A stretch of 64,000 nt of DNA from positions 1-64,000 of the forward strand of contig NZ_UQRQ01000002.1 of NCBI RefSeq assembly GCF_900543425.1, in the 5' to 3' direction. This DNA is from an uncultured Sanguibacteroides sp. GTDB lineage: Bacteria; Bacteroidota; Bacteroidia; Bacteroidales; Marinifilaceae. The notes beneath the pieces are model-generated. The model was not told the origin of the DNA. It did no database searches and was given only the letters and a program-made list of their open reading frames with translations. The translations under genes and the position numbers were made by a program. Of this stretch, positions 24,810 to 33,531 are shown one piece after another (within the stretch, counting starts at the first letter, position 1; each line of letters opens with the position of its first letter).

Positions 24810-25316
24810 CTATTCGAGCTCCATCTTCATACTATCCAACCAGGAATCTATCCGTTGGTCCGTATCATCGGGTTCATTACTCTCATCTATAGGCAACCCC
24901 ACGAATTTTCCATCGACATAGGCTTCTGAAGCATCAAAGCTATACCCTTCAGATCCTATGGCCCCGATAAACTTACACCCTGATCCTTCCAGTTCATGAT
25001 AAATAATCCCGATAGCATCACAAAACGAACCGCCGAAAGAGACGGAATCTCCACATCCGAAAAGGGCAACACTTTTTCCCGTTAAATTTTCTTTTTTCAG
25101 TTTATCTAAAAAAGAGTGCCAATCATCCTGCAATTCTCCAACTCCCCAGGTAGAAGAACCCAAAAGCAAAACATCATAATTCTCGATTGCATTTACAGCC
25201 GTATCAGCCACGTTGTGTACATCCGATGCAGCTATATTCAGGCGATCGGCCATTTTTTCTGAAATAGCTTCCGTTACCCCAGTCGTTGAACCATAAAATA
25301 TTCCTATTTTTTTCAT
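24810..25316 (-). CDS. fldA: Flavodoxin
   Basis: The 168-residue protein is a long-chain flavodoxin, a small FMN-carrying electron shuttle that can replace ferredoxin when iron is short. The FMN phosphate loop is FYGSTTGVTEAIS (residues 8-20). The 50s-loop LLGSSTWGVGELQDDW carries the Trp that stacks on the flavin, and the 90s-loop is FGCGDSVSFGGSFCDA. It is transcribed divergently from bacterioferritin, with a perfect inverted repeat between them. Confidence 0.95.
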   Translation of the reverse strand: MKKIGIFYGSTTGVTEAISEKMADRLNIAASDVHNVADTAVNAIENYDVLLLGSSTWGVGELQDDWHSFLDKLKKENLTGKSVALFGCGDSVSFGGSFCDAIGIIYHELEGSGCKFIGAIGSEGYSFDASEAYVDGKFVGLPIDESNEPDDTDQRIDSWLDSMKMELE

Positions 25317-25410
25317 TTGATAAATTGTTTAATGATTACTCTTGTTCATCTTATTCAACATCTGATCAATATTGCATGACAAAAATAAAAGAGAAGAACG
25401 TTCCGGGAAA

Positions 25411-25457
25411 TCCCCATTTGTAGTTAAAAAACAATACTCTCTCCCTACAAATGGGGA
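25411..25457. repeat. Perfect 13-bp inverted repeat between fldA and bfr
   Basis: TCCCCATTTGTAG at 25411-25423 is repeated inverted at 25445-25457 with no mismatch, separated by 21 bases. There is no T-run, so it is not a terminator. The left arm begins just upstream of where the fldA -33 box should be (a -7 box TATTTTTG lies at 25387-25380, minus). The right arm lies about 70 bases before the likely bfr -7 box. Confidence 0.6.
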
Positions 25458-25575
25458 ATACTTGCAAAAATCGATCAATCGGTATTCTCAAAATGCGGTA
25501 AGATTTTATGTTTATTTACTTTTTTTTTCTACCTTGCATCATAATAGATTGTATAACTACTTATTTCAAAAAATT

Positions 25576-26085
25576 ATGAGCAAAAAAGAAAAAAGCATTG
25601 AATTATTAAACAAAGCCGTTGCGGATGAATTAGTTGCCGTTCATCAATATATGTATTTTCATTTCCGTTGTGACGACATGGGATATGATTTACTATCCGG
25701 CTTATTCAAACGCACGGCCATCCAAGAGATGATGCACGTGGAACAACTGGCTGAACGCATTCTTTTTCTAAAGGGAGAAGTTGAAATGAAGCCCGCTTCG
25801 GATATCAAGCATATTCACGATCCGAAAGAGATGCTGGAGACGGCAACGGCGATGGAAGAAGGCAGCGTGAACGACTACAACAAATGGGCGAACGAATGTG
25901 CTGCCAATGCAGATTCCGTATCTAAAAAATTATTTGAAGCCCTGGTTGCGGAAGAAGAGGTACACCAGGATCAATACGAAACGGAGTTGGATAATCTCGG
26001 TAAATTCGGGGCAAACTATTTAGCACTACAATCCATTGAACGCAGCAAGAGTGTAGCAACCGGAGTTCAACCCACCGGAGAGTAA
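25576..26085 (+). CDS. bfr: Bacterioferritin
   Basis: Bacterioferritin stores iron in a 24-mer shell. I place the start at 25576 (MSKKEKSIELL, 169 residues). With this start, every ferroxidase ligand falls at the E. coli number: Glu18, Glu51, His54, Glu94, Glu127 and His130. Met52, the haem ligand of E. coli Bfr, is also present (QEMMH), so haem binding is likely. The longer frame to 25372 would run through the promoter region and the inverted repeat and has no homology. A near -7 box (TACCTTGC, 25530-25537) precedes it. Confidence 0.95.
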   Translation: MSKKEKSIELLNKAVADELVAVHQYMYFHFRCDDMGYDLLSGLFKRTAIQEMMHVEQLAERILFLKGEVEMKPASDIKHIHDPKEMLETATAMEEGSVNDYNKWANECAANADSVSKKLFEALVAEEEVHQDQYETELDNLGKFGANYLALQSIERSKSVATGVQPTGE

Positions 26086-26098
26086 AAACAAAATACTC

Positions 26099-26137
26099 AA
26101 AGCACTGCCTAAATAATAAAATTGGACAGTGCTTTTT
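26099..26137. terminator. Terminator between bfr and ndh
   Basis: AAAGCACTG (26099-26107) pairs with CAGTGCTTT (26127-26135) around a 19-base loop and is followed by Ts, between two convergent genes. Confidence 0.65.
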
Positions 26138-26141
26138 GTTT

Positions 26142-27449
26142 TCAAGAAACTTTTTTCTGTTTCTCTTCCGGCCTTATCCATAAACGCAAAGCCTGGTCAT
26201 AGGTGACATAGCTCCACATCCAATTGATAAAAATAAACAAACGATTTTTCACGCCTACAATACTCATCAGGTGGACAAACAGCCATAACAGCCAGGCCAT
26301 TATCCCGCTAAAACGTATTTTATTCAATTCCACCACGGCAGAATTACGCCCGATTGTTGCCATCGATCCTTTATTCCGATACTTGAACACCCGCAAAGGA
26401 CGCCCATGAAGCATACAATACAGATTCTTAGCCAATAACCGGGCTTGTTGTATAGCCGGTTGAACGACCTGAGGATGCCCGTGGGGATTTCCGGAAGTAA
26501 TCATTACGGCCGTATCCCCTATTGCAAAAATGTCCCCCATTCCCTTTACCCGACTAAACTCGTCCACGATCAAACGATCTCCCTTACCGTATGTATCAGG
26601 TGAAAAACCTTTTAGCCCGTTTGCTTTCACTCCGGCCACCCAAAACACGTTACACGTTTCAATCGATTCCCCATTTACAAAAGTCAACACGTTACCGTCA
26701 TACTCCTTCACCAAGGCATTCAGACGTATTTCAACACCCCTATTCTTCAAATATCGTTCCGCGTAACCGGAAGACTTCGGTGTAAAGGCTCCCAACACAC
26801 GATCCGCCCCGTCGGCTAAAATAATCCGCATTTTATCTACATCCAAATCCGGATAATCCGAAGGGAAAACGAACCTTTTCATCTCGGCCAAAGCTCCGGC
26901 CAGCTCTATTCCGGTAGCCCCCCCACCGACAATAACAAAAGTCAATAAACGCCTTTGTTCTCCCTCATCCTCACTATTCAAAGCCTTTTCAAAACTCTCA
27001 ATGATTTTGTTCCGGTCAAACAATGCTTCCGAAGTATTTTTCAACTGCATGGTAAGGGCTCCCAACTCCTGATTCCCGAAAAAATTAGTCTGACTTCCCG
27101 TGGCAATGACCAAGTAATCGTAATCGACGAAACCGATCGAAGTCAATAAGCGGTTTTCATCGGGAAAAACTTCCTCTGCCTGACATACCCGAATATGGAA
27201 ATTTCTCCGGTGTTTAAAAATCCGACGAAAAGGAAAAGAGATTTCACTCGGCTCGATAGCAGAAGTAGCGACCTGATACAAAAGCGGTTGGAACAAATGG
27301 TAATTATTTCTATCGATCAATATAATTTGAAATTTTTTATCATCCAATTCCCGGGCTAATTTCAAGCCACCGAACCCTCCACCGACAATCACCACTCTTT
27401 TCTTTGTTCCCTTTTCCGGAATATGACTCATTTTTTCCATACTTATCAT
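26142..27449 (-). CDS. ndh: Type II NADH dehydrogenase
   Basis: NDH-2 passes electrons from NADH to quinone without pumping protons and is held at the inner face of the membrane. The 435-residue protein has two Rossmann motifs, FAD-binding VVIVGGGFGGLKLA near 19 and NADH-binding FVIVGGGATGIELAGAL near 170, plus the quinone-site block QPAIQQARLLAKN. A hydrophobic stretch at about 375-410 (GIMAWLLWLFVHLMSIVG) fits membrane attachment. Three ATGs lie close together at the start (27449, 27440, 27431). Confidence 0.93.
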   Translation of the reverse strand: MISMEKMSHIPEKGTKKRVVIVGGGFGGLKLARELDDKKFQIILIDRNNYHLFQPLLYQVATSAIEPSEISFPFRRIFKHRRNFHIRVCQAEEVFPDENRLLTSIGFVDYDYLVIATGSQTNFFGNQELGALTMQLKNTSEALFDRNKIIESFEKALNSEDEGEQRRLLTFVIVGGGATGIELAGALAEMKRFVFPSDYPDLDVDKMRIILADGADRVLGAFTPKSSGYAERYLKNRGVEIRLNALVKEYDGNVLTFVNGESIETCNVFWVAGVKANGLKGFSPDTYGKGDRLIVDEFSRVKGMGDIFAIGDTAVMITSGNPHGHPQVVQPAIQQARLLAKNLYCMLHGRPLRVFKYRNKGSMATIGRNSAVVELNKIRFSGIMAWLLWLFVHLMSIVGVKNRLFIFINWMWSYVTYDQALRLWIRPEEKQKKVS

Positions 27450-27605
27450 TTTTATACAATATACGTATCGTAATAAAAAAAGTCATAGACCTCCGAATAT
27501 TTATTCTCTTTGTTTAAAATTTATTCTCCACAGAAACGGAATATGATTCATATAGCAGATTCGCAAATTTGGACGGATTCCGTACTCTTAAGCACAATCC
27601 GATAT

Positions 27606-27644
27606 AAAACGCCTGTAAGGTTTGTCGTACCTTACAGGCGTTTT
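27606..27644 (-). terminator. Terminator of FadL-type porin gene
   Basis: A perfect 16-bp stem (AAAACGCCTGTAAGGT and its complement) with a 7-base loop is followed by a short T-run on the minus strand, 58 bases after the porin stop. I see no gene in 27450-27701. Confidence 0.75.
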
Positions 27645-27701
27645 AAATACTATTTTCATTTACCACTTAATGAAAAAAATTTATACTTTTCGGTATTTTT
27701 A

Positions 27702-29087
27702 TTAAAATCGGTACGCGATTCCCAAAGAAGGTGAGAACGCCGTAGATTTATATTTTCCGGAGAATACATCTTTCTGTCCGGGAATAACTACATTCTGAGA
27801 GGTATAATTTCCATGGCGGCTGAATCCCTGAATATACAAAAAGGCAAAATCGATCTCCAGGTTTTTGTAAGGAGAAAAAGTTAGCCCGGCAGAGATACCT
27901 AATTTATTCATTCCCGGAGTCTCCGGATTATAGTGATTTTTCCGTATCGGACTTTGATCGTAGTAAATTCCGGCACGCAGATCCAAACGATCCGTTGTCT
28001 TGTATTTGGCTCCTATCCGGTATATCATGGTGTTCTTATAATTTTTCTGTGCCTTAATAGGCTTAATTCCCAGTTCCGCTTCATTAAAATAGACGTTCAG
28101 AGAATCGTAGGCCTGCCATCCCACGTATTGTAAATCCAATGCCAACTCCCAACGATCGGTAGGACGATAACTAACGCCTAATGTCGTATTGGAAGGTAAA
28201 GGCAGTTCGGCATGGAAAGTACCTTGATCGTATTTAGGAATAGACAAGTTCGGAACAATAGCCCCCAATTGTCCTAATAAATTTTCAATACTCTGGTTAG
28301 CATAGGTCAATTCGGCTTCCCCCTCTTTTACCCTCATTTCAATTTTCGAGCGATAAGAGAATCCTATCGTCACTTTTTCACAAGGTTCATACATTACTCC
28401 CACATTAAAACCTACCCGCACATGAGCTTTCCCATCCAAACGAGCGTAAGCCGGAGGGACTTTGGTATCCTTAATCAATTGGACAATCGCTTCTTTTTGT
28501 TCATCGGGAATAGGAAGAGGTGCAGCTTCTATCATTTTTCCGACAGTCTGAAACTCGTTAACACTCAGCAATGCACGTGAAAGATTTACCTCACCGAAGG
28601 CCAATTGCAAACCAAAACCTACGCTCAAACCGTCCATAATTTTATAAGATAAGGTAGGTTGAATCACATAGGCTTTTAAGCTGATATCTTGAATCAGATT
28701 GGCACCTAACCAATTTTTAGGCCACTTCAAAGAGTTACCGTAAGGAGTATTAAAAGCAATACCGGCAGCCAAATTATCATAGATTCGGAATCCGGCATAA
28801 GCATATATCGGGGTACTAACAGGATTATCCGTTTTAACGGAATACCCATCCGATGAATATTTTGCTTGCGCCATGACAGCCGACATTCCAATCGAAAGAT
28901 CTACGGACTGATTCATAAAAACCAGCCCTGCCGGATTAAAATGCATACTTTCCGCCCCTAACTTCATTGCCACTCCGACGTGTCCCATTCCTGTCTGTTT
29001 AGTGCTTAACAAATTGACTTGGAAACCTTCAGCAAAAGAAGACAAACTACATATGCATACGAATACAAATACAAAAAATTTTTTCAT
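27702..29087 (-). CDS. FadL/OmpP1-type outer-membrane transporter
   Basis: The 461-residue protein has a signal peptide (MKKFFVFVFVCICSLSSFA). After cleavage it begins EGFQVNLLSTKQTGMGHVG, followed by LGAESMHFNPAGL, the N-terminal hatch motifs of the FadL family. The rest alternates in beta-strand fashion and ends in an aromatic residue (LGIAYRF), as outer-membrane barrels do. FadL proteins let hydrophobic compounds such as fatty acids cross the outer membrane; the substrate here is unknown. Confidence 0.92.
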   Translation of the reverse strand: MKKFFVFVFVCICSLSSFAEGFQVNLLSTKQTGMGHVGVAMKLGAESMHFNPAGLVFMNQSVDLSIGMSAVMAQAKYSSDGYSVKTDNPVSTPIYAYAGFRIYDNLAAGIAFNTPYGNSLKWPKNWLGANLIQDISLKAYVIQPTLSYKIMDGLSVGFGLQLAFGEVNLSRALLSVNEFQTVGKMIEAAPLPIPDEQKEAIVQLIKDTKVPPAYARLDGKAHVRVGFNVGVMYEPCEKVTIGFSYRSKIEMRVKEGEAELTYANQSIENLLGQLGAIVPNLSIPKYDQGTFHAELPLPSNTTLGVSYRPTDRWELALDLQYVGWQAYDSLNVYFNEAELGIKPIKAQKNYKNTMIYRIGAKYKTTDRLDLRAGIYYDQSPIRKNHYNPETPGMNKLGISAGLTFSPYKNLEIDFAFLYIQGFSRHGNYTSQNVVIPGQKDVFSGKYKSTAFSPSLGIAYRF

Positions 29088-29272
29088 GCTAATCTATTTT
29101 ACATTAAAACTAACCGAAGGTCTTTTTCAACCTTCTCCCCCCCCTTTTGAAAAGGAAAACAATCCTTTATCATTTTTAAGAGATTGCAAAAATAACAAGT
29201 CGAACTTCAAGTTGTTTCTACTTTACGGTATGCTGCAAAAAATAGTTACCTTTGCATCAAATTTACAACATT

Positions 29273-29479
29273 ATGATAACGTTCGAACTTACTACCGAAT
29301 ACATCGAGTTAATCAAATTACTGAAGATTACCCGCATTGCGGAAAGCGGCGGTATGGCAAAAGTATTAGTGGAAAATGGAGAAGTACGCCGGAACGGAGA
29401 AATCGAAAAACGGAAAAGAGCCAAAATAATAAAAGGAGAAACCATTACAGCATTAGGAAAGACCGTCCAAGTCATCTGA
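29273..29479 (+). CDS. S4-domain RNA-binding protein
   Basis: The 68-residue protein is a lone S4 domain of the YbcJ type: EYIELIKLLKITRIAESGGMAK, then VENGEVRRNGEIEKRKRAKI. I choose the ATG at 29273 because a -7 box TACCTTTG (29247-29254) overlaps the longer TTG frame. Such proteins bind structured RNA, often rRNA; the target is unknown. It is a single gene ended by a small hairpin. Confidence 0.9.
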   Translation: MITFELTTEYIELIKLLKITRIAESGGMAKVLVENGEVRRNGEIEKRKRAKIIKGETITALGKTVQVI

Positions 29480-29501
29480 TCCGTCCACCTTAAAAACAGA
29501 A

Positions 29502-29526
29502 AGAGACCCGAAGGTCTCTCCGTTTT
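29502..29526 (+). terminator. Terminator of S4 gene
   Basis: AGAGACC (29502-29508) pairs with GGTCTCT (29513-29519) around CGAA and is followed by CCGTTTT. The rest of 29480-29878 is non-coding and A/T-rich up to the ppk promoter. Confidence 0.55.
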
Positions 29527-29818
29527 AGTTGGTAAACTAAGTGGTGTTAACAGTACAAATATAAAAAAAATCTTGTCAGAAAAAAACATACATTTAATAC
29601 AAATTACGTATTTTCTCTTGTCTTTGTTCAACCTCAAGGCATTACAAAATAAAAAATTTATTGATATTCAAATATTCCTGTGATTTTAACACTTATCCCT
29701 TAAAGACAACGATACCGGAACAAATATATCATTCTTTCCCCCTCATTTCGTTATCCCCCCTCTTCGTCAAACCGGATTATAGCAGCTCGATTATTACAAT
29801 AAATATAACCGAAACGTA

Positions 29819-29849
29819 ACAGGTATGTAACCTGTCCGTTCTACTTTTG
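29819..29849 (+). promoter_or_regulatory. ppk promoter region with inverted repeat
   Basis: A -7 box TACTTTTG lies at 29842-29849. Where the -33 box should be there is ACAGGT-ATGTA-ACCTGT (29819-29835), a perfect 6-base inverted repeat, and no good TTG. This arrangement fits a promoter that needs an activator, but the regulator is unknown. Confidence 0.4.
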
Positions 29850-29878
29850 AGCAAAAAATCAGGAGCAGTCTCCAACGT

Positions 29879-31972
29879 ATGAAAAAGAAAGAAAATTGTA
29901 TATCCGAAACATACATAGAAAGGGATATTAGCTGGATGTATTTTAATCAACGTATCTTATTGGAAGCACAGAAAACCTCCGTACCTTTGTTAGAACGACT
30001 CTGTTTCCTTGGCATTTACTCCAACAATTTGGATGAATTTTTCCGGGTCCGGGTAGCCTCTCTTAATCGCATTATCGAGTACGAGGGAAAATCTTTAAAT
30101 AACGAACGCAAAATCGCCTTAAAAACATTCAAAGAAATCAATCGTCTTAACTCCATCTATTCCGATAGCTTTGAGAAAACCTTTCAGAACATAGACAATG
30201 AATTGAAACGAAACAATATCTGGATATTAAATGAAACGGAGTTAAACGATGAACAAAAACAATACATTCGCCAACTTTACGACAACCAACTCAACGGATC
30301 GACCAATCCGTTATTCATATCCAACTTCCGACAATTAAACGATCAACCTGACGACGATATCTACCTCGCCGTTCAACTCTCGATAAAAAACACGAATCGA
30401 ACCGTACAAAAAGGAAGGAACTACGCGTTAATCGAACTACCGGTAAAAGAGTTCGGACGATTTTTACGTTTACCCAATATAGACGATAAAATATGTCTGA
30501 TATTCCTCGACGACGTGGTCCGCTTTTGTTTGCCGTTTATCTTTGAAGGTACCCCCTTTTCTTGTTTTGACGCCTACACTTTCAAATTTACCAAAGACGC
30601 CGAAATGGAATTGGAAACGGACCTTCGCAATAGCGTGATGCAAAAAATTGCCAAAGGGGTAAAAAGCCGTAAAAAAGGAGAACCCATACGTTTAGTCTAT
30701 GATGCCCAAATGCCCGCGGGCATGCTTCGCCGTATTACCCGTATGCTTAACATCGATCGATGGGATACGCGTGTAGCCGGAGGCAGGTATCACAATATGA
30801 AAGACTTGATGAAATTTCCGAACTGTAACCGACCGGATCTGAAATATGCACCCATACTTCCGATCCTCACGCTCAAATTCGGTGCCGAAGAGAGTTTACT
30901 GGAACACATACGCGAGAAGGATCGTTTCCTGCATTATCCCTACCATAGTTTTTCTTCATTCTTGCGACTCTTACGTGAAGCCGCTATAGACCGGAACGTC
31001 CACAGTATCAAAATGACCCTCTACCGATTGGCCAAGGACTCTAAAGTCGTCAAAACATTGATATGTGCGGCTCGAAACGGGAAAAAAGTAACCGTGGTCA
31101 TCGAACTATTGGCCCGATTCGACGAAGCTTCGAACATCAATTGGTCCAAACAAATGCAAGATGCCGGAATCAAAGTTATTTTTGGAGTGGAAGGTCTTAA
31201 AATACATTCTAAGCTTCTCCACATCGGAAGTGCGAAAGGAGATATTGCTTGTATCAGCACGGGCAATTTCCATGAAGGAAACGCAAGTCAATATACAGAC
31301 ATAACCTTACTGACGGCTCGCAAAAAACTGGTACAAGAGGTAAATTCGGTTTTTGACTTCATTGAAAAACCTTATACTCCGGTACGTTTTCGTGAATTAG
31401 TAGTATCCCCGAACGATACCCGCAAACAATTAATACGCCGGATCGACCGGGAAATTCGAAACGCGAAAGCCGGAAAAATCGCCTATATTCAAGGTAAAGT
31501 CAACCATATCACGGATCGGACTATCATTGAGAAACTATACGAGGCTTCAACTGCCGGGGTAAACATAGAGTTATTGGTCAGGGGAAATTGCTCCCTTGTC
31601 ACCGGAATCCCCGGCCTTAGCGATCACATTCGCATCAACGGAATTATCGACCGTTATTTGGAACACTCCCGTATCTTTATTTTCGCGAACGAGGGCAAAG
31701 AGACCTACGTCATCGGCTCGGCAGACTGGATGCCCCGCAATTTTGACAATCGAATCGAAGTTATGGCTCCCATTTACGATCGGGATATACAAAAGGAACT
31801 CAAACAGATCATCACTTACGGATTACAGGACAATTTTCAAGGACGAATCGTCGACGGTTCCGGCCGGAATCTTCCCTGGACGATCTCTTCGGGAGAAGCT
31901 GTACATTCACAAGAGGCCCTCTATAAACATTATTTGCAAAAAACAGAAATAGAAATCAACAACCATGAGTAA
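29879..31972 (+). CDS. ppk1: Polyphosphate kinase 1
   Basis: PPK1 makes polyphosphate from ATP at the inner membrane. The 697-residue protein opens with ISWMYFNQRILLEA and NNLDEFFRVRVA, the family's N-terminal signature. The catalytic histidine is in KIHSKLLHIG, and the second conserved histidine is in YLEHSRIFIF. GSADWMPRNFDNRIEV near the end is also diagnostic. It overlaps ppx by 8 bases, so the making and breaking enzymes are translationally coupled. Confidence 0.97.
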   Translation: MKKKENCISETYIERDISWMYFNQRILLEAQKTSVPLLERLCFLGIYSNNLDEFFRVRVASLNRIIEYEGKSLNNERKIALKTFKEINRLNSIYSDSFEKTFQNIDNELKRNNIWILNETELNDEQKQYIRQLYDNQLNGSTNPLFISNFRQLNDQPDDDIYLAVQLSIKNTNRTVQKGRNYALIELPVKEFGRFLRLPNIDDKICLIFLDDVVRFCLPFIFEGTPFSCFDAYTFKFTKDAEMELETDLRNSVMQKIAKGVKSRKKGEPIRLVYDAQMPAGMLRRITRMLNIDRWDTRVAGGRYHNMKDLMKFPNCNRPDLKYAPILPILTLKFGAEESLLEHIREKDRFLHYPYHSFSSFLRLLREAAIDRNVHSIKMTLYRLAKDSKVVKTLICAARNGKKVTVVIELLARFDEASNINWSKQMQDAGIKVIFGVEGLKIHSKLLHIGSAKGDIACISTGNFHEGNASQYTDITLLTARKKLVQEVNSVFDFIEKPYTPVRFRELVVSPNDTRKQLIRRIDREIRNAKAGKIAYIQGKVNHITDRTIIEKLYEASTAGVNIELLVRGNCSLVTGIPGLSDHIRINGIIDRYLEHSRIFIFANEGKETYVIGSADWMPRNFDNRIEVMAPIYDRDIQKELKQIITYGLQDNFQGRIVDGSGRNLPWTISSGEAVHSQEALYKHYLQKTEIEINNHE

Positions 31973-32870
31973 AGTAAATTACGCCGCTATCGATATCGGT
32001 TCAAATGCCGTCCGTTTGCTGATTAAAAGTATAAATACGGAATCACTCGTTCCTCTTTCCAACAAGGAACAATTAGTGCGTATTCCCCTGCGACTGGGTG
32101 AGGATACTTTTTCCAAAGGCGAAATATCCGAAGAAAAAGGGAAAAAACTACAACGCCTGATGAAAGCCTACCGGCAACTGATGAAAATATACGATGTGAA
32201 AAAATACCGGGCTTGTGCCACTTCTGCCGTCCGGGATGCCGTCAACGGAAAAGAGCTGATCAAAGAGATTTCGCGTAAAAGCGGCATTCAAATCGAGATC
32301 ATCAATGGCGAAGAGGAGGCTCGTTTGATTTATGATAACCATATTGAAGAGTTACTCGACAAAAATACCAACTATATTTATGTGGATGTGGGAGGAGGAA
32401 GCACGGAGATCAGTCTGATTCACGAAGGCAAACTTAAAAACTCCCGGTCTTATAATATCGGTACCGTTCGTCTTCTCGAGGGAAGTGTAAAAAAAGAGGT
32501 CTATTCCCGTCTCCGCCGGGATCTCTCACAATTCAACATACAATATTCCGACATTCAAATTATCGGTTCCGGTGGAAACATCAATAAACTATTCCGTCTC
32601 GCCCGTACCCCTGAAAAAAACAATATTGAATTTCCGGTAGAAGAGCTTCGTCGACTCAATGCCATCCTGAAAACGTTCACGACGGAAGAACGCATGCGGA
32701 AATTCAATCTTCGTCCCGACCGGGCCGACGTGATCACCCATGCTGCCGATATTTTTCTGGAAATCGCCGACCAGACCGCATCCTCCCTAATCCTCGTCCC
32801 CACGATCGGATTAGTAGACGGCATCATCGACAATCTATATACACAAGACCAGGAACAAAGTCAGGAATAA
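31965..32870 (+). CDS. ppx: Exopolyphosphatase (Ppx/GppA family)
   Basis: The 301-residue protein belongs to the ASKHA-fold Ppx/GppA family: AAIDIGSNAVRLLI near the start is the first phosphate loop and VDVGGGSTEIS the second. It is the short form without the C-terminal HD domain of E. coli Ppx. The 8-base overlap with ppk1 makes polyphosphate the more likely substrate than (p)ppGpp, though family members can act on both. A terminator follows directly. Confidence 0.92.
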   Translation: MSKVNYAAIDIGSNAVRLLIKSINTESLVPLSNKEQLVRIPLRLGEDTFSKGEISEEKGKKLQRLMKAYRQLMKIYDVKKYRACATSAVRDAVNGKELIKEISRKSGIQIEIINGEEEARLIYDNHIEELLDKNTNYIYVDVGGGSTEISLIHEGKLKNSRSYNIGTVRLLEGSVKKEVYSRLRRDLSQFNIQYSDIQIIGSGGNINKLFRLARTPEKNNIEFPVEELRRLNAILKTFTTEERMRKFNLRPDRADVITHAADIFLEIADQTASSLILVPTIGLVDGIIDNLYTQDQEQSQE

Positions 32871-32900
32871 AGGAATCTCAAAAGAGACTCCTTTATTATT
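32866..32900 (+). terminator. Terminator of ppk-ppx operon
   Basis: AATAAAGGA and TCTC pair with GAGA and TCCTTTATT around AAAA, with one A/C mismatch. The ppx stop codon lies inside the stem. I see nothing else before the next gene. Confidence 0.65.
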
Positions 32901-33066
32901 TCAAAAAATCCTATCGAGACAAGATGACAGACCGTATCGCTTACCGGACAACGCACCTTAACCGTTTTTACCCGTTTTTCCCAATAATTTATCCGTATTT
33001 AAGTTACCGGATAACTTTAAATACATAATTAATGAATATATTTGACAAATCTAACGGAATAAACAG

Positions 33067-33531
33067 ATGGAAACGATGCAGGTAAAAGTCTTATCAGTAA
33101 GGGAAAATCCCGAAATTAAAGATAAAGCGATAGAGTATATCAGCAGCAAATGGTCTTCTGTCTCCCGGATTATTTATGACGACTGCATATCCCATTGCAT
33201 TACGGCTTTCGCTTCCCTGCCCCAATGGTATATTCTCGTAAAGGGGAATGAATGGATCGGATGCGCAGGGCTTATCACGAACGATTTTATCAGTAGGATG
33301 GATTTATATCCCTGGCTTTGCGGTTTGTTTATTGAAGAACACCACAGAGGGCATGCTTACGGACATTTACTGGTCAAAAGGGCCATGCAGGATGCCCAAA
33401 GCGCAGGTTTTCAGAATTTATACCTATCAACCGATCACGTGGGGTATTACGAGAAATACGGGTTTAAATATATAGGTATCGGTTACCATCCGTGGAATGA
33501 GGAATCGCGAATTTACGGGATAACGTTATAA
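33067..33531 (+). CDS. GNAT-family acetyltransferase
   Basis: The 154-residue protein is a GNAT N-acetyltransferase. The acetyl-CoA pyrophosphate loop is HRGHAYGHLLVKRA, preceded by the strand LYPWLCGLFIEEH and followed by LYLSTDHVGYYEKYGFKYIG, the usual C-terminal motif. The substrate is unknown. A -7 box TATATTTG lies at 33037-33044. Its stop overlaps the convergent AraC gene by 6 bases. Confidence 0.88.
   Translation: METMQVKVLSVRENPEIKDKAIEYISSKWSSVSRIIYDDCISHCITAFASLPQWYILVKGNEWIGCAGLITNDFISRMDLYPWLCGLFIEEHHRGHAYGHLLVKRAMQDAQSAGFQNLYLSTDHVGYYEKYGFKYIGIGYHPWNEESRIYGITL

Noticed and set aside
25372..25575. An N-terminal extension of bacterioferritin
   Set aside because: The extra 68 codons have no homology, span the inverted repeat and promoter, and would spoil the exact match of ligand numbers with E. 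coli Bfr.
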